Source: CAWJHE01 sp964614855 (GTDB lineage Bacteria; Chloroflexota; Anaerolineae; Anaerolineales; UBA4823). From it: a stretch of DNA of 38,524 bases. Position numbers and translations under genes: made by a program. Each line of letters opens with the position of its first letter. Position 1 is the stretch's first letter. The notes under the pieces are model-generated. The model saw nothing but the letters and a program-made list of their open reading frames with translations. It did not search any database and was not told where the DNA came from. The DNA is taken from positions 1-38,524 of the forward strand of contig CAZTMX010000008.1 of assembly GCA_964614855.1 (NCBI GenBank). The letters are read 5' to 3'. Of the stretch, positions 24,147-31,995 are shown piece after piece.

Positions 24147-24886
24147 TCTAATATCTCCAGGAGCGAAATTGTAGCTGCCACCACCTGGTTTTGCTGCTCG
24201 CTGCGAGAAATCAGAGCCGGATTGTCGCCAGCCTGGTCGCCGTACCAACCAAATTGTGCGTGGTTTCCACCTTCGATTTGAACCCAGACGGTGTCTTCTG
24301 GTAAAAGGTGGCGCGAGGCCTCGATGTCATCCAGGGTGGCCAGCCCATCTTGTGAACCAAATATGGACGTGACTTTTAATCCAGATGCAGACAAGTCATC
24401 GCTTGAAGTGGGATAAGCTGCCCAAAGCACCAGTCCTTTCAGCAACCCAGGGTGGTTTGCCGCGTAATTGGCTGCCATTGCGCCGCCCAGGGAATGCCCA
24501 CAAACTGCCCAATGCTGGACATTTGGGAAAGCGGCTATGATCCTGTCAGCAACATTTGGGTTGAAGACAGCCAGGTTGAGCGGCATGCGTGCAATGACGA
24601 CAAGGTAACCTTGCGCGGCAATCTGGTGCGCTGTGGGGGCGTAGGCGCGGTAATCCACGCGCCCTCCAGGATAGATGATCAGTCCAGTGCTCGGCTGGGT
24701 GGTGTTTGCGGGTGAAAATACCAACCATTCACCCGATGAAACCGCCACATCAGGATTTATTTGCAGGGCAGATAACGCTTCAGGCATGGGCCCAGCAGGC
24801 ATTTTGGCCCAGATGACAAACCCGGCGAGGGCGCCTGTAAGCAGCAGTCCAAATACAAGGAGTGAGATGCGTAAGGTTTTAGACAT
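24143..24886 (-). CDS. Membrane-anchored alpha/beta hydrolase
   Basis: 247 residues. One N-terminal helix (LRISLLVFGLLLTGALAGFVIWA) works as signal or anchor. The catalytic triad is readable: Ser in CGHSLGGAMAA, Asp in FGSQDGLATL and His in EGGNHAQFGWYG, matching the Abhydrolase_5 group. Substrate unknown; esters or lipids are likely. The ATG at 24886 overlaps the end of the MFS gene by 8 bases and its stop overlaps the SRPBCC start, so it belongs to the operon headed by the MerR regulator. Confidence 0.8.
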   Translation of the reverse strand: MSKTLRISLLVFGLLLTGALAGFVIWAKMPAGPMPEALSALQINPDVAVSSGEWLVFSPANTTQPSTGLIIYPGGRVDYRAYAPTAHQIAAQGYLVVIARMPLNLAVFNPNVADRIIAAFPNVQHWAVCGHSLGGAMAANYAANHPGLLKGLVLWAAYPTSSDDLSASGLKVTSIFGSQDGLATLDDIEASRHLLPEDTVWVQIEGGNHAQFGWYGDQAGDNPALISRSEQQNQVVAATISLLEILE

Positions 24887-26144
24887 GGGTTTTCTCGGTT
24901 TCAATAGCCACTTGTGCACGGTGAGCCGGTAAAATGATATACCGGTAAGCAAAGGACACTGCCCAGGCCATAAGTAGCGCGCTAAACACACCTGGCGCCC
25001 ACCGGCCTACCTGCGCCAGCAAGAAGCCGCCTACAGAAGGAGCGATCACTCGCGAAATTGCCTCTAGCGAGGCGGCAATCCCCAAAGTGCCGCCCACTTC
25101 CTCTGCACTAACAGATTTGCTGATCGCGCTTTGAAGGACTGTATTCAGCACACCGCCGGACAGCGAAAGAGGGATGATCACCAGCAGCAGCACCCACAGT
25201 TGGCTGGTAAAAGACCAGGCGAGAAGTGAGCCAGACATCAACCACAGCCCGGTGATGATCAACCAGTTCTCGCGAAAACGCCGCGTCAGCAGCCCGATCA
25301 AACCACCCTGTACGATGACTGAGAGCAGACCCACGTAGGCAAGGACATACCCGGTGGTTTGAGAGCTCAGCCCGATAGATTGGGCATAAAGGGAGAAAAT
25401 GGTTTGAAAAGTGGCAAATGCCATACCGTATACAAAGCGCAGGTGCAACAATGGGCCAACTTTGGGACGGTTGAGTGCCTGCACCAGGGCTTTGAGGGTG
25501 AATGGAGGCCGTTTGTTTAGTGCCATGGCGGCGCGCCGTTCGGACGTAAGCGATTCGGGCAGCAAGAAATAGATCGCCAGCAGGTTGAGCGAAGCGATCG
25601 CTGCTGCAACAAAGGCAGGGATGTTGTAGCCCCATTGGCTGAGCGCGCCGCCGGCTGCAGGTCCGATAATAAAACCCAGGCCAAAGGCAGCGCCGATCAA
25701 CCCCAGCCCCCTGGCGCGGTTTTGTTCGTCGGTGACATCGGCAATATATGCTTGCGCCACGGAGATGTTGCCTCCCGTCAGACCATCCAGGATGCGGCTA
25801 AAGAACAGAACGCTGATAATGAGTGCGTTTGCTGCTTGCGGCGCAATATGAGCAGCCAACCCCTTACCGATCGCCGGGGCAAAGCCGAGTAAAAGAAAAC
25901 CAAGGAAAGTGCCAAAAACCGAAAGGAGCAATACGGGTCTGCGACCATAGCGATCCGATAAACGACCCAGGAGCGGTGAGCCAACGAGCTGTGCTGCAGC
26001 ATAGGATGCGACCAACAGGCCGACGATCACCGCGCTGGCTCCATAGGACTCGGCGTAAAAGGGCAGGAGCGGTAAGATCAAGCCGAAGCCGAGTAGATCG
26101 ACAAAGACGATAGCGAAGATCGTGATTAAGCGTGAGTTCTTCAT
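24879..26144 (-). CDS. MFS transporter, TetA/DHA1-like drug efflux family
   Basis: 421 residues with twelve hydrophobic helices. The early motif LLGFGLILPLLPFYAESYG and the cytoplasmic loop GRLSDRYGRRPVLL (MFS motif A) identify the DHA1/Tet branch of proton-driven exporters; GFIIGPAAGGAL matches motif C of exporters. Substrate cannot be assigned. The ATG at 26144 is favoured by its typical opening (MKNSRLITIFAIVFVDLLG) though the ribosome site is weak. It lies 44 bases after the CarH/LitR-type regulator and overlaps the hydrolase gene. Confidence 0.85.
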   Translation of the reverse strand: MKNSRLITIFAIVFVDLLGFGLILPLLPFYAESYGASAVIVGLLVASYAAAQLVGSPLLGRLSDRYGRRPVLLLSVFGTFLGFLLLGFAPAIGKGLAAHIAPQAANALIISVLFFSRILDGLTGGNISVAQAYIADVTDEQNRARGLGLIGAAFGLGFIIGPAAGGALSQWGYNIPAFVAAAIASLNLLAIYFLLPESLTSERRAAMALNKRPPFTLKALVQALNRPKVGPLLHLRFVYGMAFATFQTIFSLYAQSIGLSSQTTGYVLAYVGLLSVIVQGGLIGLLTRRFRENWLIITGLWLMSGSLLAWSFTSQLWVLLLVIIPLSLSGGVLNTVLQSAISKSVSAEEVGGTLGIAASLEAISRVIAPSVGGFLLAQVGRWAPGVFSALLMAWAVSFAYRYIILPAHRAQVAIETEKTHV

Positions 26145-26188
26145 CAGGGTGCCTGTACCAGTAAACAGGTTATGAAGTTTTGAGTAAA

Positions 26189-27472
26189 TTAAAACCGCCC
26201 CAGCCACTCAAGGATAGGTCCGGCTTCGCATGCCAGGTGCTGTTGAACAGCCTGGCGGTAGGCAGAATAATAATGCTGTGCCAAAGCCGGGGAGAGACCA
26301 TGGTTCTCCAGCAGACCCTCCAGCCATCCGACAGAGTGATCGAGCAAATGGATATCACCCAACGCCAGGGCTGAAGAAATATAACGCGTGAAATTGGTAT
26401 TGGCTTCGTCCACATGGCTGGTTTCCATGTGCGAGTTCCCAAGCAGGTTATTTACCGAGGCAATGATCAGGGTTTCCTTTTCGCTAAATTTTGCCAGGGC
26501 AGCTGCATAGATTGGCGGGATAGGCTGCGTTTTTGGCGGTTCGATTGGGCGGCTGAGGATTTGCTCGATCGCCTGGGGCACCCCGATCAGATCATCCCCC
26601 AGGTAGTGTCCGTTAATGCGGTTGGTGAGAGCAGGGATCTCCGTGAAAAGCCCGCCACCGTAAGCCAGCGGGACGCCCTGGCTGTTGACGTACCTGCCCA
26701 TCTCGTGCAGCGCCGCGGCGCTGTGCAATGTCTGGGAAACCGAAATCACCAGGCGCGGCGAGGTTTGCTTCAATGTCACATCCAGGCGCGAGAGCGGCAC
26801 ATTAGCGCCCAGGTACACCACATCCCAGCCGCGCAGGTGCAGGATAAAGGACAGCAGTAGCAGACTGAACTCGTGCACCTCGCCGGGTGGGCAGGCTGCC
26901 AGCAGGCGCCCAGGACGAGTGGGCATAGGCGCTGAAGCGTACAGGGTGTTTAACCGGCGCATGGCCAGCGCAGAGGCGAAGTGCTCTTGTTGGACGCTGG
27001 CATCTCCGCTGTACCACAGCCTGCCGATCTCTGCCAGCCCCTTTTGCAATAGCTCGATGCACACTGTCTCGGGGGCGGCCGAGGCAAAAGCCTGGGCGAG
27101 CACTTGTTCGGCTGCGGGCTCGTCAAAAGCCTGGCAGGCTGCCAGCCAGCTGCTGCGCAGCTCGTCGAGCGTGGCGGCATCGGTGCCAAGGGTGCGCTTC
27201 ACCGGCGTCTGGGGGAGCGGTAGTTGGTTGGTGTTTTCCAGGCTGCGCCATAACTCTACTGCATGGCTGATGCTCAGACCTTCGTGCTGGCGCGCTACCA
27301 GCCACTTTAGCATTTCAATCTCGTTCTGGGTGTACATCCGGTGCCCACCGGCTGAGCGCTGGGGTTTGAGCAGATTGTAACGCCGCTCCCAGGCGCGCAG
27401 CGTAGCCGGGGTTAACCCGGTTTCATGGATCACGGCTTTCAGGTTGTAGGTGGGCTTATTTTCGTTCATCAT
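26189..27472 (-). CDS. MerR-family regulator with cobalamin-binding domain (CarH/LitR-like photoreceptor)
   Basis: 427 residues in three parts. Residues 9-75 are a MerR helix-turn-helix (TLRAWERRYNLLKPQRS, GGHRMYT). Residues about 105-180 form the helical cap with W153-x9-E163-H164, the W-x9-EH signature that places Trp over adenosylcobalamin in CarH. Residues about 188-320 are the B12 fold with GEVHEFS (His200 as lower ligand; the usual ExHxxG has Ser for Gly), YLGANVP and YGGGLF. About 110 extra residues at the C terminus have no known domain I can name. CarH/LitR repress carotenoid and photolyase genes in the dark and release DNA in light. A CrtI-like gene and photolyase lie in the same directional cluster. 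ATGs at 27472 and 27469 are both possible after AAGGA. Confidence 0.85.
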   Translation of the reverse strand: MMNENKPTYNLKAVIHETGLTPATLRAWERRYNLLKPQRSAGGHRMYTQNEIEMLKWLVARQHEGLSISHAVELWRSLENTNQLPLPQTPVKRTLGTDAATLDELRSSWLAACQAFDEPAAEQVLAQAFASAAPETVCIELLQKGLAEIGRLWYSGDASVQQEHFASALAMRRLNTLYASAPMPTRPGRLLAACPPGEVHEFSLLLLSFILHLRGWDVVYLGANVPLSRLDVTLKQTSPRLVISVSQTLHSAAALHEMGRYVNSQGVPLAYGGGLFTEIPALTNRINGHYLGDDLIGVPQAIEQILSRPIEPPKTQPIPPIYAAALAKFSEKETLIIASVNNLLGNSHMETSHVDEANTNFTRYISSALALGDIHLLDHSVGWLEGLLENHGLSPALAQHYYSAYRQAVQQHLACEAGPILEWLGRF

Positions 27473-27551
27473 TTTCCTTCTCTGGCCCGGGCAGGCTCGC
27501 TTTTGCACCCTTCTCGAAAAAAGTAAATTGATATATACAGTAAATGTTCAT

Positions 27552-27581
27552 ATATTGTAAATGTTATTTTACCATATTGTA
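27552..27581. promoter_or_regulatory. Direct repeats ATATTGTA in the regulator/GntR divergent promoter region
   Basis: ATATTGTA occurs at 27552-27559 and 27574-27581, 22 bases apart (about two helical turns), and TAAATGTT is repeated at 27541-27548 and 27558-27565. The core TATTGTA is shared with the palindrome at 20941-20968. This suggests autoregulation by the MerR-type protein. The rest of 27473-27663 is A+T-rich and non-coding. Confidence 0.4.
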
Positions 27582-27663
27582 TAAAATAATGATAAGAATT
27601 TTAGGAGTTGTGCACTTCCGGTCTGCACTTGATTTCTTGCATACAATTCAATATACTTTAGGT

Positions 27664-28758
27664 ATGGATGAGCTGCATATCTACCAGAAAATTGTCGAAG
27701 CGGTGCGAAGTGATATCCTTTCGGGTAAGCTGAAACCAGGCGACCGCCTGCCTCCCATTCGCAAGATGACTGGGGAGTGGGGCTGTACACAGGGCACTAT
27801 ATCGCGTGCTTACCAGGAGCTGGCACGCCAGGGTCTGGTGATTGGACGCGTAGGCCAGGGCACGCGAGTGATCGGCAAATCACAGGAAGAACAGCGTACT
27901 CCACTACGCCGGGCGGTCCTTTTTAACCGCATTGAAGCGTACCTGCTGGAAGTGATGACGGCTGGATATACCCCGGATGAAGTCGAACAGGCTGTGCGAA
28001 TGGCGTTGGAGCATTGGCGCACTTACACCGAAACCCCTCAGGAAGACGATGCCAATGTGTTGAAATTTGTGGGCAGTCATGATCCAGCCATAGCGCTGAT
28101 TGCTGCAGAAATCCCCAATATAATTGCGGGCTGCTGCATGCACCTGACTTTTTCCGGCAGCCTGGGTGGATTGATTGCCCTGGCGCAAAATAGAGCTGAC
28201 CTGGCGGGATGCCATCTTTGGGATGAAGAAACCGATACCTATAACCGCCCATTTGTGCGCCGCCTTTTACCGGGCAGGAAGATCGCCCTGGTCACCCTGG
28301 CGCAGCGTCGGGTGGGTTTGATCCTGCCGCCGGGGAACCCACAGGGGCTGCAGGGATTATCTGACCTTGCCCATCCTGGTCTGCGTTTTGCCAATCGACA
28401 GGCGGGTTCTGGCACACGGGTGTGGCTGGACGCCAACTTAAAACGTCTGGGTATCAATGGGGAGACGATTAGCGGTTATCAGCATGAGAAACTGACCCAT
28501 TCAGAAGTAGCATTGACCATTGCACAGGGTTTTGCGGATGTGGGGTTAGGGGTGCAGACCGCAGCAGAAAGCCTGGGGTTAGATTTTGTCTTTCTGACAA
28601 CCGAACAATATGAGCTGGTGATCCCAGAAGAGAATTTTTCGCTCCCCGCTCTGCAGACGCTGGTGCGCTGGTTGACCACCGATGAAGCCAAAGCCGCGAT
28701 CGCTGGCTTGGGTGGGTATGATGTTTCTGGTACTGGAGTTATCGAGTGGGTGAATTAA
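27664..28758 (+). CDS. GntR-type regulator fused to a periplasmic-binding-like (PBP_like) domain
   Basis: 364 residues. The N-terminal GntR helix-turn-helix (IVEAVRSDILSGKLKPGDRL, then GTISRAYQELARQGLV) is followed from about residue 140 by a PBP_like domain (GSHDPAIALIAAEIP, LTFSGSLGGLIAL, NRQAGSGTRVWLD), the type often found in regulators of molybdate or molybdopterin genes. It probably senses a small anion or cofactor. The ATG at 27664 opens with the family-typical DELHIYQKIVEAV; the upstream 120 bases in frame are A+T-rich promoter DNA. Convergent MocA and XdhC genes support a molybdenum theme. Confidence 0.8.
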   Translation: MDELHIYQKIVEAVRSDILSGKLKPGDRLPPIRKMTGEWGCTQGTISRAYQELARQGLVIGRVGQGTRVIGKSQEEQRTPLRRAVLFNRIEAYLLEVMTAGYTPDEVEQAVRMALEHWRTYTETPQEDDANVLKFVGSHDPAIALIAAEIPNIIAGCCMHLTFSGSLGGLIALAQNRADLAGCHLWDEETDTYNRPFVRRLLPGRKIALVTLAQRRVGLILPPGNPQGLQGLSDLAHPGLRFANRQAGSGTRVWLDANLKRLGINGETISGYQHEKLTHSEVALTIAQGFADVGLGVQTAAESLGLDFVFLTTEQYELVIPEENFSLPALQTLVRWLTTDEAKAAIAGLGGYDVSGTGVIEWVN

Positions 28759-28784
28759 GCAGGAACCCCTGATTTCCCTGAATT

Positions 28785-29402
28785 TCAGGTTTCATCTACC
28801 AGTTGCTGGTAGTCTTCTGCCGTGTCAATATCGAGCAAAAGTCTTTCATCATCCCAGGGGACAACCTGTGGTGGATACTGAGACAGGATTTGTCGGGCTC
28901 CGGCATCCCCAATGAGGTTTAGCAAATCTGGAAAAACAACCCGGTCGAAAAGGACAGGATTGGCGCGCCTGCCGGCGATAAGCGGCGCAACAACAGCTGC
29001 CCCGGAGTGAATGTGCGCTTTCACCAGCGCCACCACCAGCTCTTTAGGAATTTGCGGCTGGTCGCCCAGCAAGAACAGTGCAGCTGAGGTTTCGTGCGGC
29101 AGAGCCAGGACACCGGTGCGCACCGATGTGCTTTGCCCCTGCTGCCAATCGGGGTTATCAATGAACATTACATTCAGGTCAAGTAACGCAGATTGGATTT
29201 CCCCGCCATTGGCGCCGGTAACCACCAGCACTGGGGATAGCCCGGCTTCCAAAGCTGTGTTTACGACATACCAGATCAACGGCTTGCCGCGCCAGGGTAA
29301 TAGCAATTTGGGTCGACCCATGCGCGAGGATCCACCGGCTGCCAGGATAATCCCGGCAGCAGGCCTTCTTCCGGAGTGGGTTTCTGTAGATGGGATGCTC
29401 AT
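28785..29402 (-). CDS. MocA-like molybdenum cofactor nucleotidyltransferase
   Basis: 205 residues. The NTP-transferase P-loop-like motif AAGGSSRMGRPKLLLPW and the metal-binding LLGDQPQIP followed by RRANPVLFDR are diagnostic of the MobA/MocA superfamily, MocA branch (CTP:molybdopterin cytidylyltransferase). It would add CMP to molybdenum cofactor for xanthine-dehydrogenase-type enzymes. The neighbouring XdhC gene strengthens this. No target hydroxylase gene is in the window. Convergent with the GntR gene, with CCTGAATTTCAGG palindrome overlapping its end. Confidence 0.85.
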   Translation of the reverse strand: MSIPSTETHSGRRPAAGIILAAGGSSRMGRPKLLLPWRGKPLIWYVVNTALEAGLSPVLVVTGANGGEIQSALLDLNVMFIDNPDWQQGQSTSVRTGVLALPHETSAALFLLGDQPQIPKELVVALVKAHIHSGAAVVAPLIAGRRANPVLFDRVVFPDLLNLIGDAGARQILSQYPPQVVPWDDERLLLDIDTAEDYQQLVDET

Positions 29403-29463
29403 CGTATCCTGACGGCTGTTATTCTGTGCCTATACTTAGATCATTTTTGGTTCAGCGATATAT

Positions 29464-30516
29464 TTAGCCTGGTAAGACCCCATGCCGGACGGCGATAATC
29501 TCTGCCATCACCGCCAGCGCTATTTCTTCGGGATAACGCGCTCCCAGGTGTAAGCCAACAGGGGCGTGGATTCTCCCCAGGCTTTCTTCTGGGACACCCA
29601 TCTCGCGCAGCGCCAGCAGCCGGTCAGCGTGGGTTTTTCGTGAGCCCAGTGCGCCGACATAACGCGCTTTGCTTGCCAGTGCAACCTGTAATGCGGGATT
29701 GTCGAGCTTGTCATCGTGGCTCAGGCAGACCACATAGGTGGCTTCATCTGGGTGGAGGTTTTTTAACGTATCGGCAGGCCAGCCTTTGATCAGCTGGTCC
29801 ACATGGGGAAACCTCTCGCGAGTGGCAAATGCCGAGCGTGCATCGATAACTGTAGTGTGGAAGCCCATTGTCTTGGCGATGGTGACCAGGGGGATGGCGA
29901 TGTGCACAGCTCCGACAATCACCAGCCTTGGAGGGGGTGAAAAGACATCGATAAATATTTCGCTGCCTTCAGCTTCACCGCTTAGACTCGCCAGGATTGG
30001 TGAATGGGTTCTCCAACATGCAATGCAAGCAGCAGCTGCCTGTGCATTCAAGTCGAGCGATCCCAGGTCTCCCGATTGCCTTCCATCCGGCCAAATCAGG
30101 AGCTTATTGCCAAACGCCGGACCGCTCACAACCGTCACCAGGGCAGCCAGTTGTTTTTGTTCGATGCAGTGCCGGATTTCCCCTTCCAGGCTTTGCCAGG
30201 GGGCAGAGGCCAGCGACTCGAGAAACACTTCTATCGATCCACCGCAAGCTAATCCGACACTCCAGGCGGTAGAATCGGTGACGCCGTAACTCAAACGTTT
30301 TGGAGCTCCACTATGTATGACTTGTTGGGCTTCCTCGTAAACAGCGCCTTCCACGCAACCGCCGGTTATGGAACCTGCGATCTGGTTATCCGTTGTGACA
30401 GCCAGTTTAGAACCTTCCGGACGCAAGGATGACCCTTCGACTTTTATCACGGTCGCCAGGGCGATTGATTTACCGGCTTGCCGCCAGCGTTCAATTTCAA
30501 GCCAGATTTCCAGCAT
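29464..30516 (-). CDS. XdhC/CoxI family molybdenum-enzyme maturation factor
   Basis: 350 residues. The N-terminal XdhC domain has GSSLRPEGSKLAV and GSITGGCVEGAVYEEA (conserved Cys for cofactor binding) and LACGGSIEVFLE; the C-terminal Rossmann domain has LVIVGAVHIAIPLV, FHTTVIDAR and VGALGSRKTHADR. XdhC binds and inserts sulfurated molybdenum cofactor into xanthine dehydrogenase-like enzymes. The ATG at 30516 follows the MFS stop by 4 bases with AGGA upstream, so these are co-transcribed; MocA follows 61 bases later. Confidence 0.9.
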   Translation of the reverse strand: MLEIWLEIERWRQAGKSIALATVIKVEGSSLRPEGSKLAVTTDNQIAGSITGGCVEGAVYEEAQQVIHSGAPKRLSYGVTDSTAWSVGLACGGSIEVFLESLASAPWQSLEGEIRHCIEQKQLAALVTVVSGPAFGNKLLIWPDGRQSGDLGSLDLNAQAAAACIACWRTHSPILASLSGEAEGSEIFIDVFSPPPRLVIVGAVHIAIPLVTIAKTMGFHTTVIDARSAFATRERFPHVDQLIKGWPADTLKNLHPDEATYVVCLSHDDKLDNPALQVALASKARYVGALGSRKTHADRLLALREMGVPEESLGRIHAPVGLHLGARYPEEIALAVMAEIIAVRHGVLPG

Positions 30517-30520
30517 AGGG

Positions 30521-31774
30521 TTATCCTACCCTTTCTTTTGTGGATGTTTTTGGCATCCAAAAAGCCATTAACAACGAAGCGATCAAAGCCAGGCTGCCGC
30601 CGAACCAAAAAGGCGCTGATGGGCCAAAACCAGCCCACGCCCCCATTCCTTGCCAAAGCAAACCTGCGATAAACGAAGCGGGGAAAGCCAGGATGCCGAT
30701 GACTGCATGGTAGGTGCCGTAAGCAGTGCCGCGCAGGGCTTCTGGCACCAAATCAGCGACCAGTGCATTGGCGGTGCCGTACGCCAGGCCGTAATACAGC
30801 CCATAAGCAACGTACAGAAGCCAAACCTGCCACCCCTGGCGTGCCAGGGCAAAGCCAAGGTAGATAGCCGCATAGACCAGCCAGCCGCTGATGATCAGGC
30901 GCCGCCTGTCGATCTTGTCAGAGCGTGCGCCGGCAGGGGTGGAGATGAGCGCATAGAGCAGGTTGAAAACAACCAGCATCATCAATATTCCGATGACAGA
31001 GACGCTAAGGTTCTGTGCCCGTAAGACTAGAAACGCATCAGATGAATTTCCCAGGGTAAAGATGCTGACGATCACCAGGAAGATATTGAAGGGTTTGCCC
31101 ATGCTGCGCAGAGAGAATTTTGGTGATGCACGCACGCCTGCGATAGGAACATCTTTTGCACCAACCATCAGGGTGATTACAGCCAGGAAGGCAGGCACCA
31201 GGCTGATCAGCACAATGGTTTGAAAGGTGGGTCTGGACAGCGAGAGCGCATTTGCCTGAGCCAGCCAGACAACCAGTGCGGCAATCAGCAGCCCGAGCAG
31301 AGCTCCAGCGGTGTCCATGGCACGGTGAAAGCCAAAAGCCAGGCCGCGTGTCGCCGGCGTCGCCGAATCGGCTACCAGCGCGTCGCGCGGCGCCGTGCGG
31401 ATGCCTTTGCCCACCCGGTCTGCCCAGCGCACGCCCGCAATCATCCCCCAGCTGTTGGCAAAGTAAAAGAAGGGCTTGACGACAGACGAGAGCCCGTAGC
31501 CAAGCACTGCTAGCGATTTTCTCCCGCCGATCTTATCCGAAAGCCAGCCAGAAAATAGCTTCAGGATGCTGGCTGTGGCTTCTGCAATGCCTTCGATCAA
31601 GCCAATGAGGCCGGTCTGCACCCCCAATACATTGGATAAAAACAAGGGCAGGATGTTGATCACCATTTCGCTGGAGATATCCATAAAAAAGCTGGTCAAC
31701 CCGACTGCCCAAACATTGCGCGGCAGCTGGCGGATCGAGAGAGTGGTTGTGGTTTTTTCTACATGTTCAGACAT
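30521..31774 (-). CDS. MFS transporter
   Basis: 417 residues with about twelve hydrophobic helices. LTSFFMDISSEMVINILPLFL and RVGKGIRTAPRDALVADS are characteristic of a bacterial MFS subgroup of uncertain substrate (similar proteins are annotated only as MFS transporters). Motif A is present as GWLSDKIGGRKSLAV. It sits immediately before the XdhC gene, so transport of a molybdenum-related compound or purine is possible but not shown. Confidence 0.85.
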   Translation of the reverse strand: MSEHVEKTTTTLSIRQLPRNVWAVGLTSFFMDISSEMVINILPLFLSNVLGVQTGLIGLIEGIAEATASILKLFSGWLSDKIGGRKSLAVLGYGLSSVVKPFFYFANSWGMIAGVRWADRVGKGIRTAPRDALVADSATPATRGLAFGFHRAMDTAGALLGLLIAALVVWLAQANALSLSRPTFQTIVLISLVPAFLAVITLMVGAKDVPIAGVRASPKFSLRSMGKPFNIFLVIVSIFTLGNSSDAFLVLRAQNLSVSVIGILMMLVVFNLLYALISTPAGARSDKIDRRRLIISGWLVYAAIYLGFALARQGWQVWLLYVAYGLYYGLAYGTANALVADLVPEALRGTAYGTYHAVIGILAFPASFIAGLLWQGMGAWAGFGPSAPFWFGGSLALIASLLMAFWMPKTSTKERVG

Positions 31775-31995
31775 TGCCTGGATGATTCCTCAGCCCATTG
31801 AGATTGCTTATTATACTTCGCCGGATTAGTTCCACATGGAATAAGGGGGTAGAAATCCTAATCTACTCTGGCGATGCTATTCATATCTTCTTGCATGGAT
31901 AGAAGCATGTCAAGTAAAGTATAATTTCAACCAAGATCGACCCCTAGAAGAGTAAAGCAGCATTCCTATAAGCCGCAGTAGAGGAGTTTTCTGGC

